Below, piece by piece: positions 13,946 to 19,711 of a DNA stretch of 19,711 nt (position 1 is its first letter; each line of letters starts with the position of its first letter). Location: NCBI GenBank assembly GCA_020628265.1, contig JAHDFG010000010.1:1-19711 (forward strand). The letters are read 5' to 3'. The position numbers and the translations under genes are program-made. The notes under the pieces were generated by a model. That model had not been told where the DNA came from. It did no database searches and saw only the letters and a program-made list of their open reading frames with translations. This DNA is from Pseudooctadecabacter sp. (GTDB lineage Bacteria > Pseudomonadota > Alphaproteobacteria > Rhodobacterales > Rhodobacteraceae).

Positions 13946-15478
13946 GTGGCGCTGCATCCGTCTGATCTTGAGGGCCGGATCGCCGGCCAGCCGAAGCCGA
14001 TACGCGTTCTGGTGCCACTGCTACTGGGTGTCGCGATTGCACTTGGCCACGAAAGCTGGCTGGCGACGAATGCGACGGTTTTGATCGGGTTGGTGTTGGC
14101 GTTCTTGCTGGTGCCTGCCGCGCAGGGGCGGGCGGGCTGGTACGGATGGTTGATCGGCGTAGGCTACTTTGCCTTTACCCTGCGCTGGATCATTGAACCC
14201 TTTCTTGTGGATCCTGTCCGTCACGGCTGGATGGCTCCGTTTGCGATCATCGGCCTTGCCGGTGGCTTGGCGCTTTTCTGGGCGGCCGCCTTCTGGCTCG
14301 CACGGCGTTTTGCAGGCGCATCGCCCATGGCCATGATCTGGGCGGCGGTTTTTCTGACCGCGGTCGAACTGGCACGGGGGCATGTCCTGTCCGGCTTTCC
14401 TTGGGCGCTTGTCTCTTACAGCCTTGTGGGCACGGTATGGGATGTGTGGCTGGCTTGGGTCGGGCCTTACGGGCTAAATTTCTTGTTGTTCGGCGTCGCT
14501 GCAGTGACAGCCTACAGCCTGCAACGCGGGTGGACCTTGATCTGGCCTGCCTTGGTGGGCGTTCTGTTTGCCACGTTCGGGATGCAGGCCGTCACGCCGT
14601 CCGCGCCTGCGCCCCTTGCCGAGGTCGTCCGCGTGATCCAGCCCAACGCGCCGCAACACCTCAAATGGGACCGCGACTGGATGGGCGTCTTTTTTGACCG
14701 TTCGATCGAGCTGACGGCCGCGGGCGAGGGGGCGGATGTTGTGATCTGGCCCGAAACGTCGGTGCCGACGCTGGTCGAATATGCGCAGCCCGCGTTTGAG
14801 CGCATCGCCGGTGCCGCCAATGGGGCGGCTGTTGTAGCAGGTATTCAGCGCCGCGAGGGGGACAGCTACTACAATTCGGCGGTGGTGCTGGACGATGACG
14901 GTGCAGTGGCTGACTTGTATGACAAGGCGCATCTGGTGCCGTTTGGTGAATACGTGCCGCTGGCGTGGCTGCTGGAGCCCATCGGTTTGGGGACATTGGT
15001 GGATCAGGTGGCGGGCTTCAGCCGCGGTGCCCCGCCTGAACTGCTGGAGATCGAAGGCTTGGGCCGTGTTCGCGTGCTCATCTGCTACGAAGGCATCTTC
15101 CCTGAAGAGATCGCGACAGGGGACGGGCAGGCAGACATCGTTTTGATCCTGACCAATGATGCATGGTTCGGCGCAGGGCCCGGCCCGCGCCAGCACCTTG
15201 CGCAGGCCCAAGCGCGGGCTATCGAACAGGGACTTCCCGTAATCCGGTCCGCGAACACGGGCATATCGGCGGTGATCGACGCGCGGGGCGAAATCGTGGC
15301 CCAGTTGCCTTTGAACGAGGCCGGTGCCTTGGACGCCGCCGTGCCCGCCCCATTGCCGCCGACGGTTTATGCGCGCACGGGCGACTGGCCTTTGGTGGTG
15401 TTGCTTTTGGTCTGCACCCTTGCCGGTGGCGCCCTGCGACGCGCGATAGTCGTTGACGGGGCAGACCCGCGCAGATAG
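13946..15478 (+). CDS. lnt: apolipoprotein N-acyltransferase (Lnt)
   Basis: Inner-membrane enzyme that transfers an acyl chain from phospholipid to the N-terminal Cys of apolipoproteins, the last step of lipoprotein maturation. 510 residues: about six N-terminal helices (20-210), a periplasmic nitrilase-type domain (about 225-470) and a last helix near 482-500. The Glu-Lys-Cys triad is seen as E270 in VVIWPETSVPT, K327 in YDKAHLVPFGEYVP and C380 in VLICYEGIFPE, equivalent to E267/K335/C387 of E. coli. The start codon is GTG, four bases after the corC stop, with only a weak purine run, so coupling to corC is likely. The lipoprotein at 10830 would be one of its substrates. Confidence 0.96.
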   Translation: MALHPSDLEGRIAGQPKPIRVLVPLLLGVAIALGHESWLATNATVLIGLVLAFLLVPAAQGRAGWYGWLIGVGYFAFTLRWIIEPFLVDPVRHGWMAPFAIIGLAGGLALFWAAAFWLARRFAGASPMAMIWAAVFLTAVELARGHVLSGFPWALVSYSLVGTVWDVWLAWVGPYGLNFLLFGVAAVTAYSLQRGWTLIWPALVGVLFATFGMQAVTPSAPAPLAEVVRVIQPNAPQHLKWDRDWMGVFFDRSIELTAAGEGADVVIWPETSVPTLVEYAQPAFERIAGAANGAAVVAGIQRREGDSYYNSAVVLDDDGAVADLYDKAHLVPFGEYVPLAWLLEPIGLGTLVDQVAGFSRGAPPELLEIEGLGRVRVLICYEGIFPEEIATGDGQADIVLILTNDAWFGAGPGPRQHLAQAQARAIEQGLPVIRSANTGISAVIDARGEIVAQLPLNEAGALDAAVPAPLPPTVYARTGDWPLVVLLLVCTLAGGALRRAIVVDGADPRR

Positions 15479-15481
15479 GCG
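15453..15481 (+). promoter_or_regulatory. weak promoter candidate for metK inside the end of lnt
   Basis: TTGACG (15453-15458) and TAGGCG (15476-15481) are spaced by 17 bases. The -35 is good and the -10 poor. Transcription would start near 15488, just before the riboswitch aptamer at about 15496, which is where a start is needed if metK has its own promoter. Read-through from lnt is the alternative. Confidence 0.35.
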
Positions 15482-15495
15482 AGTTTCAAATCAAT

Positions 15496-15543
15496 CCGAC
15501 CACAACGGCTTCCTGACGTGGCTCGGCAGAACAAACGGAGCAT
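15496..15543 (+). ncRNA. SAM/SAH riboswitch upstream of metK
   Basis: The leader contains CCAC (15500-15503) pairing with GTGG (15518-15521) around the loop AACGGCTTCCTGAC, and a downstream GGAGCA (15537-15542). GGAGC can pair with the loop's GCTTCC as a pseudoknot with one bulged base. This loop sequence, the short P1 and the pseudoknot to the ribosome site match the SAM/SAH riboswitch, known from Rhodobacteraceae in front of metK. The GGAG taking part in the pseudoknot is the Shine-Dalgarno, eight bases before the metK ATG, so ligand binding should hide it and turn off translation: feedback by the enzyme's product. Confidence 0.9.
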
Positions 15544-15548
15544 TCCCC

Positions 15549-16727
15549 ATGGCACGCAGCAATTACACTTTCACGTCGGAGTCCGTCTCGGAAGGGCATC
15601 CCGACAAGGTTTGTGACCGCATCTCGGATGCGGTTCTGGACGCCTTCTTGGCCGAAGACCCGCTGGCTCGGGTGGCCTGCGAAACGTTTGCCACGACAAA
15701 TCGCGTTGTCATCGGGGGCGAAGTTGGCCTGACCGACCAGGACAAGCTGGCCGAATATATGGGCCGGATTGACCAGATCGCGCGCGATTGCATCAAGGAC
15801 ATCGGCTACGAGCAGGACAAGTTCCACTGGAACACCTGCAAGGTGACCAACCTGTTGCACGAACAGTCGGCGCATATCGCCCAAGGTGTGACCGGTGAAC
15901 AAGGCGATGAGGGCGCGGGCGACCAGGGCATTATGTTTGGTTATGCCACCAACGAGACCGAGGCGCTGATGCCTGCCCCCATTCAGTATTCCCACGCGAT
16001 CCTGCGGCGTCTGGCCGAGGTGCGCAAAAACGGGACCGAGCCAACCCTTGGCCCCGATGCCAAGTCCCAGCTGTCCGTGCGGTATGAAAACGGAAAGCCC
16101 GTGGGCGTGTCCTCTATTGTGCTTTCGACCCAGCATCTTGACCCGAACATGACCAGCGCCGATGTGCGCGCGGTGGTGGAACCCTACATCCGTGAAACCC
16201 TGCCGGATGGCTGGATCGGTGCGGATACGGAATGGCATGTGAACCCGACGGGCAAGTTCGTGATCGGCGGGCCCGATGGCGATGCGGGCCTGACGGGCCG
16301 TAAAATCATCGTGGACACCTATGGTGGCGCGGCCCCCCACGGCGGTGGCGCGTTCTCCGGCAAGGACCCGACCAAGGTGGACCGTTCGGCAGCTTACGTG
16401 TCCCGCTATCTGGCCAAGAACATTGTGGCGGCTGGCATGGCTGACCGTTGTACGGTGCAGCTGTCCTACGCGATCGGTGTGGCCAAGCCGCTGTCGATCT
16501 ATGTGGATACGCATGGCACCGGTGACGTTGAGGCCGCCGCCATTGAGGCTGCGATCCCGCAGGTCATCGACCTGACGCCGCGCGGCATCCGCACCCATCT
16601 TGAGCTGAACAAGCCGATCTACCAGCGCACAGCCGCCTACGGCCACTTCGGCCGCGCCCCTGAAGCGGACGGCGGGTTCTCGTGGGAGCGTACCGATCTG
16701 GCCGACGCTTTGAAGGCCGCTGTCTGA
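15549..16727 (+). CDS. metK: S-adenosylmethionine synthetase (MetK)
   Basis: Makes SAM from methionine and ATP with release of phosphate and diphosphate; cytosolic homotetramer. 392 residues, close to the usual length. Signatures are ESVSEGHPDK (11-20), the ATP-binding GAGDQGIMFGYA (122-133) and the phosphate loop GGGAFSGKD (265-273), followed by KVDRSAAYVSRY. The ATG at 15549 follows the SAM/SAH riboswitch by a few bases and uses its GGAG as ribosome site; an in-frame upstream start would run through the aptamer and is rejected. An intrinsic terminator follows 28 bases after the stop. Its product serves the methyltransferases in the window (MiaB, TrmB, the UbiG-like and membrane enzymes). 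Confidence 0.98.
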   Translation: MARSNYTFTSESVSEGHPDKVCDRISDAVLDAFLAEDPLARVACETFATTNRVVIGGEVGLTDQDKLAEYMGRIDQIARDCIKDIGYEQDKFHWNTCKVTNLLHEQSAHIAQGVTGEQGDEGAGDQGIMFGYATNETEALMPAPIQYSHAILRRLAEVRKNGTEPTLGPDAKSQLSVRYENGKPVGVSSIVLSTQHLDPNMTSADVRAVVEPYIRETLPDGWIGADTEWHVNPTGKFVIGGPDGDAGLTGRKIIVDTYGGAAPHGGGAFSGKDPTKVDRSAAYVSRYLAKNIVAAGMADRCTVQLSYAIGVAKPLSIYVDTHGTGDVEAAAIEAAIPQVIDLTPRGIRTHLELNKPIYQRTAAYGHFGRAPEADGGFSWERTDLADALKAAV

Positions 16728-16755
16728 GAAACCCTCAGACAGGTTCAAGCTTTGC

Positions 16756-16786
16756 GGCGTCCCATAGTGGGGCGCCGTTTTCTTTT
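16756..16786 (+). terminator. Rho-independent terminator after metK
   Basis: GGCGTCCC (16756-16763) pairs with GGGGCGCC (16769-16776) with one T-G pair around ATAGT, followed by GTTTTCTTTT. It closes the metK transcript and lies 53 bases before the trmB start, so trmB needs its own promoter or read-through. Confidence 0.88.
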
Positions 16787-16819
16787 GCGTCATCCAAAGA
16801 TGGTTGAGGACGCAGCCCT

Positions 16820-16835
16820 GCCCCGCTAAAGGGGC
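16820..16835 (+). promoter_or_regulatory. hairpin enclosing the trmB ribosome site
   Basis: GCCCC (16820-16824) pairs with GGGGC (16831-16835) around GCTAAA. The AAAGGGG within it is the Shine-Dalgarno of trmB, whose ATG is at 16840. If folded, the hairpin would limit initiation. Confidence 0.4.
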
Positions 16836-16839
16836 CTGC

Positions 16840-17541
16840 ATGACACATCCCGAACGCCCCCACCGCAATTTTTACGGTCGCCGCAAAGGCAAGCACCTCA
16901 AGCAAAGTCAGGAGGGCTATCTTGAGGAGGATCTGGCGGCGCTGTCGCCGGGGCCGGTGACGTGGGAGGAAAACCCAGAACGGACCCCACTGGATCTTGA
17001 GGCCCTGTTTGGAGGGCGCGATGTCTGGCTTGAGGTCGGCTTTGGCGGTGGGGAGCATGTGATCCATCAGGCGGCGCAAAATCCGGACGTCGGGATCATC
17101 GGTTGTGAGCCCTATATCAACGGGGTGGCGATGTTGCTGGGCAAGATGCGCAAAGCAGGGGTCGAGAACCTGCGTATCCATCCGGGTGATGTGCGCGATA
17201 TGTTCGATGTGCTGCCTGACGCGTCCATCTCGAAGGCGTTTCTGCTTTATCCCGACCCGTGGCCCAAAGCGCGCCACCACCGCCGCCGGTTTGTCACACC
17301 TGAACATCTGGAGCCCTTGGTGCGGGTTTTAAAACCGGGGGCAGAGTTTCGGGTTGCGACGGATATTCCCGATTACGTGCGGCAAACGCTGGAACAGGTT
17401 CCCGCGCACGGGTTTGAATGGTTGGCCGAAGGTCCGGGGGACTGGCGAGAGCCGTGGTCGGATTGGTTGTCCACACGCTACGAGCAAAAGGCCCTGCGCG
17501 AGGGCCGGACACCGCATTATCTGACGTTCCGCAAGCGGTAA
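16840..17541 (+). CDS. trmB: tRNA (guanine-N7-)-methyltransferase (TrmB)
   Basis: SAM-dependent enzyme forming m7G46 in the variable loop of tRNAs. 233 residues. The SAM motif is LEVGFGGGEH (64-73), the second acidic site GCEPYINGV (88-96), and the family's catalytic/tRNA-binding motif YPDPWPKARHHRRRFV lies at 137-152; the C-terminal STRYEQKALREGR with HYLTF is also characteristic. The basic N-terminus (RPHRNFYGRRKGK) suits tRNA contact. The ATG at 16840 is preferred over an in-frame TTG at 16804 because AAAGGGG is five bases upstream of it and family proteins begin near this point. It sits between the metK terminator and the repeat preceding aroA. Confidence 0.96.
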   Translation: MTHPERPHRNFYGRRKGKHLKQSQEGYLEEDLAALSPGPVTWEENPERTPLDLEALFGGRDVWLEVGFGGGEHVIHQAAQNPDVGIIGCEPYINGVAMLLGKMRKAGVENLRIHPGDVRDMFDVLPDASISKAFLLYPDPWPKARHHRRRFVTPEHLEPLVRVLKPGAEFRVATDIPDYVRQTLEQVPAHGFEWLAEGPGDWREPWSDWLSTRYEQKALREGRTPHYLTFRKR

Positions 17542-17550
17542 GGTATCCTG

Positions 17551-17662
17551 TTTCGAATTTGCTTTGCAAATCCGACGGGGGCTCGCTTCGCTCGCTGGGG
17601 AGGGGCGCTGCCCCTTGGCGCGTCCCGCGCCTTACCCCGAGGTATTTTTGCATCAAAGAAGG
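17551..17662 (-). repeat. mosaic intergenic repeat, copy B (inverted relative to copy A)
   Basis: Read on the minus strand it starts CTTCTTTGATGCAAAAATA then CCTCGGGG, followed by hairpins GGCGCG-GGA-CGCGCC (17617-17631) and AGGGGC-AGC-GCCCCT (17601-17615), the same order as copy A. A further hairpin ATTTGC-TTT-GCAAAT lies at 17557-17571, with a GCTCGCTTC/GCTCGCTG direct repeat between. Stems differ in sequence from copy A but the frame elements and the GGGGC-AGC-GCCCC unit are kept. It occupies most of the 184 bases between trmB and aroA. Confidence 0.65.
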
Positions 17663-17725
17663 TGGGGGCGTGGACGTCAGGTCCTGTGCGGTTTATCAGG
17701 CGTCAAGTTTTCGAAGGATATCTGC

Positions 17726-19078
17726 ATGTCGAGCCATGGTGACCCAATTCCGATGACGTCCCGCAAGGGTGGGCCTTTGAAAGGGGAAGCCCGCGTGCCC
17801 GGCGACAAGTCGATCTCGCACCGGTCGCTGATCCTTGGGGCGATGGCTGTGGGCGAGACGCGCATCACCGGCCTTCTGGAAGGGGATGACGTTCTGGACA
17901 CCGGCCGTGCCATGGAAGCCTTTGGCGCTGAGGTGACCAATCACGGGAACGGGGAATGGTCTGTGCACGGTGTGGGCGTGGGCGGGTTCACCGAGCCGGA
18001 TGGCGTGATCGACTGCGGCAATTCGGGCACCGGTGTGCGGTTGATCATGGGGGCTGTGGCCACGACCGATATGACCGTGACGTTCACGGGGGATGCGTCG
18101 CTGAACAGCCGGCCCATGGGACGGGTGACCGACCCGCTGGCGTTGTTTGGCACACAAGCGGTTGGACGGTCCGGTGGCCGGTTGCCAATGACGATTGTCG
18201 GGGCCAAGGCGCCTGTGCCGGTGCGCTATACGGTGCCGGTTCCGTCCGCGCAGGTGAAATCCGCGGTGTTGCTGGCGGGCTTGAACGCGCCTGGCGAAAC
18301 GGTTGTCGTCGAGAAAGAGGCGACACGGGATCATACCGAACGGATGTTGGCTGGTTTTGGAGCTGACCTGACGGTTGAGGAGACCGATGAGGGGCGGGTG
18401 ATCACGCTGAAAGGCCAGCCGGAGTTGCGGCCACAGAAGATCGAGGTGCCGCGCGATCCGTCCTCGGCGGCGTTTCCCGTTTGCGCGGCGTTGCTGAGCG
18501 AAGGCTCGGACGTGCTGGTTCCCAACATTGGTTTGAACCCGACCCGTGCGGGGCTGTTCTATACGCTGCAAGAGATGGGCGCCAACCTGACGTTCGAGAA
18601 CATGCGCGAAGAAGGTGGTGAGCCTGTCGCCGATTTGCGTGCGAAGTATTCCCCTGACATGAAGGGGATCGAGGTGCCGCCCGCGCGGGCGGCCTCGATG
18701 ATTGACGAATATCCGGTGCTGTCCGTCGTCGCAGCCTTTGCTGAAGGTCAGACCGTCATGCGCGGTGTCAAGGAATTGCGCGTCAAGGAAAGCGACCGGA
18801 TCGACGCCATGGCGCAGGGGTTGCGGTCTGCGGGTGTGACAGTCGACGAGGGTGAGGACTGGTGGATCGTCAACGGCCTTGGCTTTGGCAACGTGCCAGG
18901 CGGCGTGACCGTAGAAAGCCGTCTGGACCACCGGATCGCCATGTCGTTCATGGTCATGGGGCTGGCGACCGAGAAGCCGATGACGGTTGATGACGGCGGG
19001 CCGATCACCACGTCCTTCCCGATCTTCGAGCCTTTGATGAAAGAGCTCGGTGCCGCGATCGCGCGTAGCAACCGCTGA
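17726..19078 (+). CDS. aroA: 3-phosphoshikimate 1-carboxyvinyltransferase (EPSP synthase), class II type
   Basis: Sixth step of the shikimate pathway: joins phosphoenolpyruvate to shikimate-3-phosphate, giving EPSP for aromatic amino acids. 450 residues. The sequence follows class II enzymes (Agrobacterium CP4 type) closely: PGDKSISHRS (25-34), ETRITGLLEGDDV (44-56), ASLNSRPMGRV, PSAQVKSAVLLAGLN, TRDHTERML, NPTRAG, PSMIDEYP-like AASMIDEYPVL and LRVKESDRIDA. The class motifs GDKS, SAQVK, RDHTE and NPTR are all there. At the position of CP4 Ala100 this protein has Gly101 (GNSGTG). The ATG at 17726 has AAGGA seven bases upstream; the longer reading would translate the intergenic repeat. Its stop overlaps the next start by one base. 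Confidence 0.97.
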   Translation: MSSHGDPIPMTSRKGGPLKGEARVPGDKSISHRSLILGAMAVGETRITGLLEGDDVLDTGRAMEAFGAEVTNHGNGEWSVHGVGVGGFTEPDGVIDCGNSGTGVRLIMGAVATTDMTVTFTGDASLNSRPMGRVTDPLALFGTQAVGRSGGRLPMTIVGAKAPVPVRYTVPVPSAQVKSAVLLAGLNAPGETVVVEKEATRDHTERMLAGFGADLTVEETDEGRVITLKGQPELRPQKIEVPRDPSSAAFPVCAALLSEGSDVLVPNIGLNPTRAGLFYTLQEMGANLTFENMREEGGEPVADLRAKYSPDMKGIEVPPARAASMIDEYPVLSVVAAFAEGQTVMRGVKELRVKESDRIDAMAQGLRSAGVTVDEGEDWWIVNGLGFGNVPGGVTVESRLDHRIAMSFMVMGLATEKPMTVDDGGPITTSFPIFEPLMKELGAAIARSNR

Positions 19079-19554
19079 TGCAAGGTGCGCGCCGTATTGC
19101 CGGTGTGGTCGCTTTGGTGACCTATCTGGTGATGGGTGCGATGATCTACTTCACCGTCATGCCCGGCGCGGATGGGCACTGGCCACCGGATTTCCATTTG
19201 CGCGGGTATGATGCGACCTCGATCGGGCCGTTTTTGCAGGCGTTGAGTGATGAGGCGCGGGCAACCTACGGGGCGGTCCTGACGTTCTGGGACCGGATTT
19301 TCATTGTGGCATTGGCAAGCTGGATCGCGCTGACGGGCTGGCGCGGGGGTGGGTTGCGCTTCTTTGTGGCCGGTCTAGCTGTGTTGTATGCGGCTATTGA
19401 TCTGGCCGAGAATGCGGCCATCCATGGTTTTGTCATGGTTGTTGAGCCCACGGCAGAAGCCGTGCGGACGGCCCATTACTGGACTATGGCCAAGTTTGCC
19501 TCGCTGTATTTGTGTGTCCTTGTTCTGGTCGTTCATTTGCGGAGAAACGCATGA
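19078..19554 (+). CDS. four-helix membrane protein of unknown function
   Basis: Small inner-membrane protein of 158 residues with helices at about 7-27, 70-88, 94-112 and 135-153. After helix 1 comes a loop with GYDATSIGPFLQALSDEAR (43-61), and helix 3 ends in DLAENAAIHG (108-117); this D-x-x-EN ending and the 'FLxALSxxxRxxY' loop look conserved and recall a group of unnamed four-helix bacterial proteins. I assign no function. The ATG shares one base with the aroA stop (TGATG), and its own stop overlaps the cmk start (ATGA), so the three genes are translationally linked. That link suggests shared expression, not a shared pathway. No ribosome site of note. Confidence 0.75.
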   Translation: MQGARRIAGVVALVTYLVMGAMIYFTVMPGADGHWPPDFHLRGYDATSIGPFLQALSDEARATYGAVLTFWDRIFIVALASWIALTGWRGGGLRFFVAGLAVLYAAIDLAENAAIHGFVMVVEPTAEAVRTAHYWTMAKFASLYLCVLVLVVHLRRNA

Positions 19555-19711
19555 GTTTTACAGTTGCGATTGACGGGCCGGCGGCGGCGGGCAAGGGGAC
19601 GATTTCCCGTGCTGTGGCGGATCATTTCGGCTTCGCCCATCTGGACACAGGGCTGTTGTACCGCGCCGTCGGGGCCAAGGTGTTGCATGGGATGGAGCCG
19701 CTTGACGCGGC
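19551..19711 (+). CDS. cmk: cytidylate kinase (Cmk), 5' part
   Basis: Phosphorylates CMP and dCMP to the diphosphates. Only the first 53 codons are in the window; the gene continues past its right edge. The N-terminal P-loop IDGPAAAGKGTISRAVA (7-23) and the following HLDTGLLYRAVG, where Cmk has LDTGAxYR for nucleotide binding, identify it. GGAG at 19541-19544 sits six bases before the ATG, and the ATG overlaps the preceding stop. The order aroA then cmk is common in bacteria, usually followed by rpsA, which cannot be seen here. Confidence 0.93.
   Translation, partial: MSFTVAIDGPAAAGKGTISRAVADHFGFAHLDTGLLYRAVGAKVLHGMEPLDA

Noticed and set aside
15486..16868. Open frame of 460 codons on the minus strand opposite metK
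   Set aside because: Shadow of metK: high-GC codon bias keeps the antisense frame open. The translation is His/Arg/Gly-rich and shows no known motif.
17696..18931. Open frame of 411 codons opposite aroA
   Set aside because: Same cause; Arg/His-rich with no domain, fully inside a certain gene.
1..19711. tRNA or rRNA genes, CRISPR arrays, intact insertion sequences, prophage
   Set aside because: None seen on either strand by reading; a tRNA scan could not be run.

Overview
The window looks like chromosomal DNA of a marine-type alphaproteobacterium of the Rhodobacteraceae (Roseobacter side of the family). The grounds are the high GC content, an irr regulator divergent from fabA, the order miaB-phoH-ybeY-corC-lnt-metK-trmB, and a SAM/SAH riboswitch in front of metK, an RNA class known only from this family. 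No rRNA, tRNA, CRISPR array, intact insertion sequence or phage gene was seen. No gene-free stretch exceeds about 250 bases.

Region 1 (1-5000, minus strand): unsaturated fatty acid genes fabA and fabB. In relatives I know these are adjacent; here they are separated by three genes: a small PD-(D/E)XK nuclease-like protein, a membrane isoprenylcysteine-methyltransferase-like protein, and a UbiG-family methyltransferase whose start overlaps the previous stop. A PAPS-type sulfotransferase lies downstream of fabB.

Region 2 (5000-8562): irr (plus), a six-helix membrane protein (plus), and a small protein that reads as an inactivated REP-associated tyrosine transposase (RAYT): fold signatures remain but the HUH motif and catalytic tyrosine are gone. 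It meets a minus-strand pair head to head, sharing a CTAG stop. That pair is a Rhodobacterales-type family 2 glycosyltransferase followed by a small membrane-anchored protein of unknown role.

Region 3 (8680-17541, plus): RNA modification and ribosome/envelope housekeeping: miaB; an inserted pair (OmpA-domain protein and lipoprotein) sharing a 35-residue two-cysteine module and closed by a strong terminator; phoH (TTG start), ybeY, corC, lnt; then the SAM/SAH riboswitch, metK, a terminator and trmB. miaB and trmB use SAM, which metK makes.

Region 4 (17542-19711, plus): a hairpin-rich intergenic repeat, then aroA (class II EPSP synthase), a four-helix membrane protein and the 5' end of cmk, joined by overlapping stop/start codons. 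A related copy of the repeat sits in opposite orientation between phoH and ybeY.

The most unusual items are the inactivated RAYT-like gene in a window with two REP-like mosaic repeats, the paired PDGC...PVC module proteins between miaB and phoH, and the methyltransferase cassette splitting fabA from fabB.
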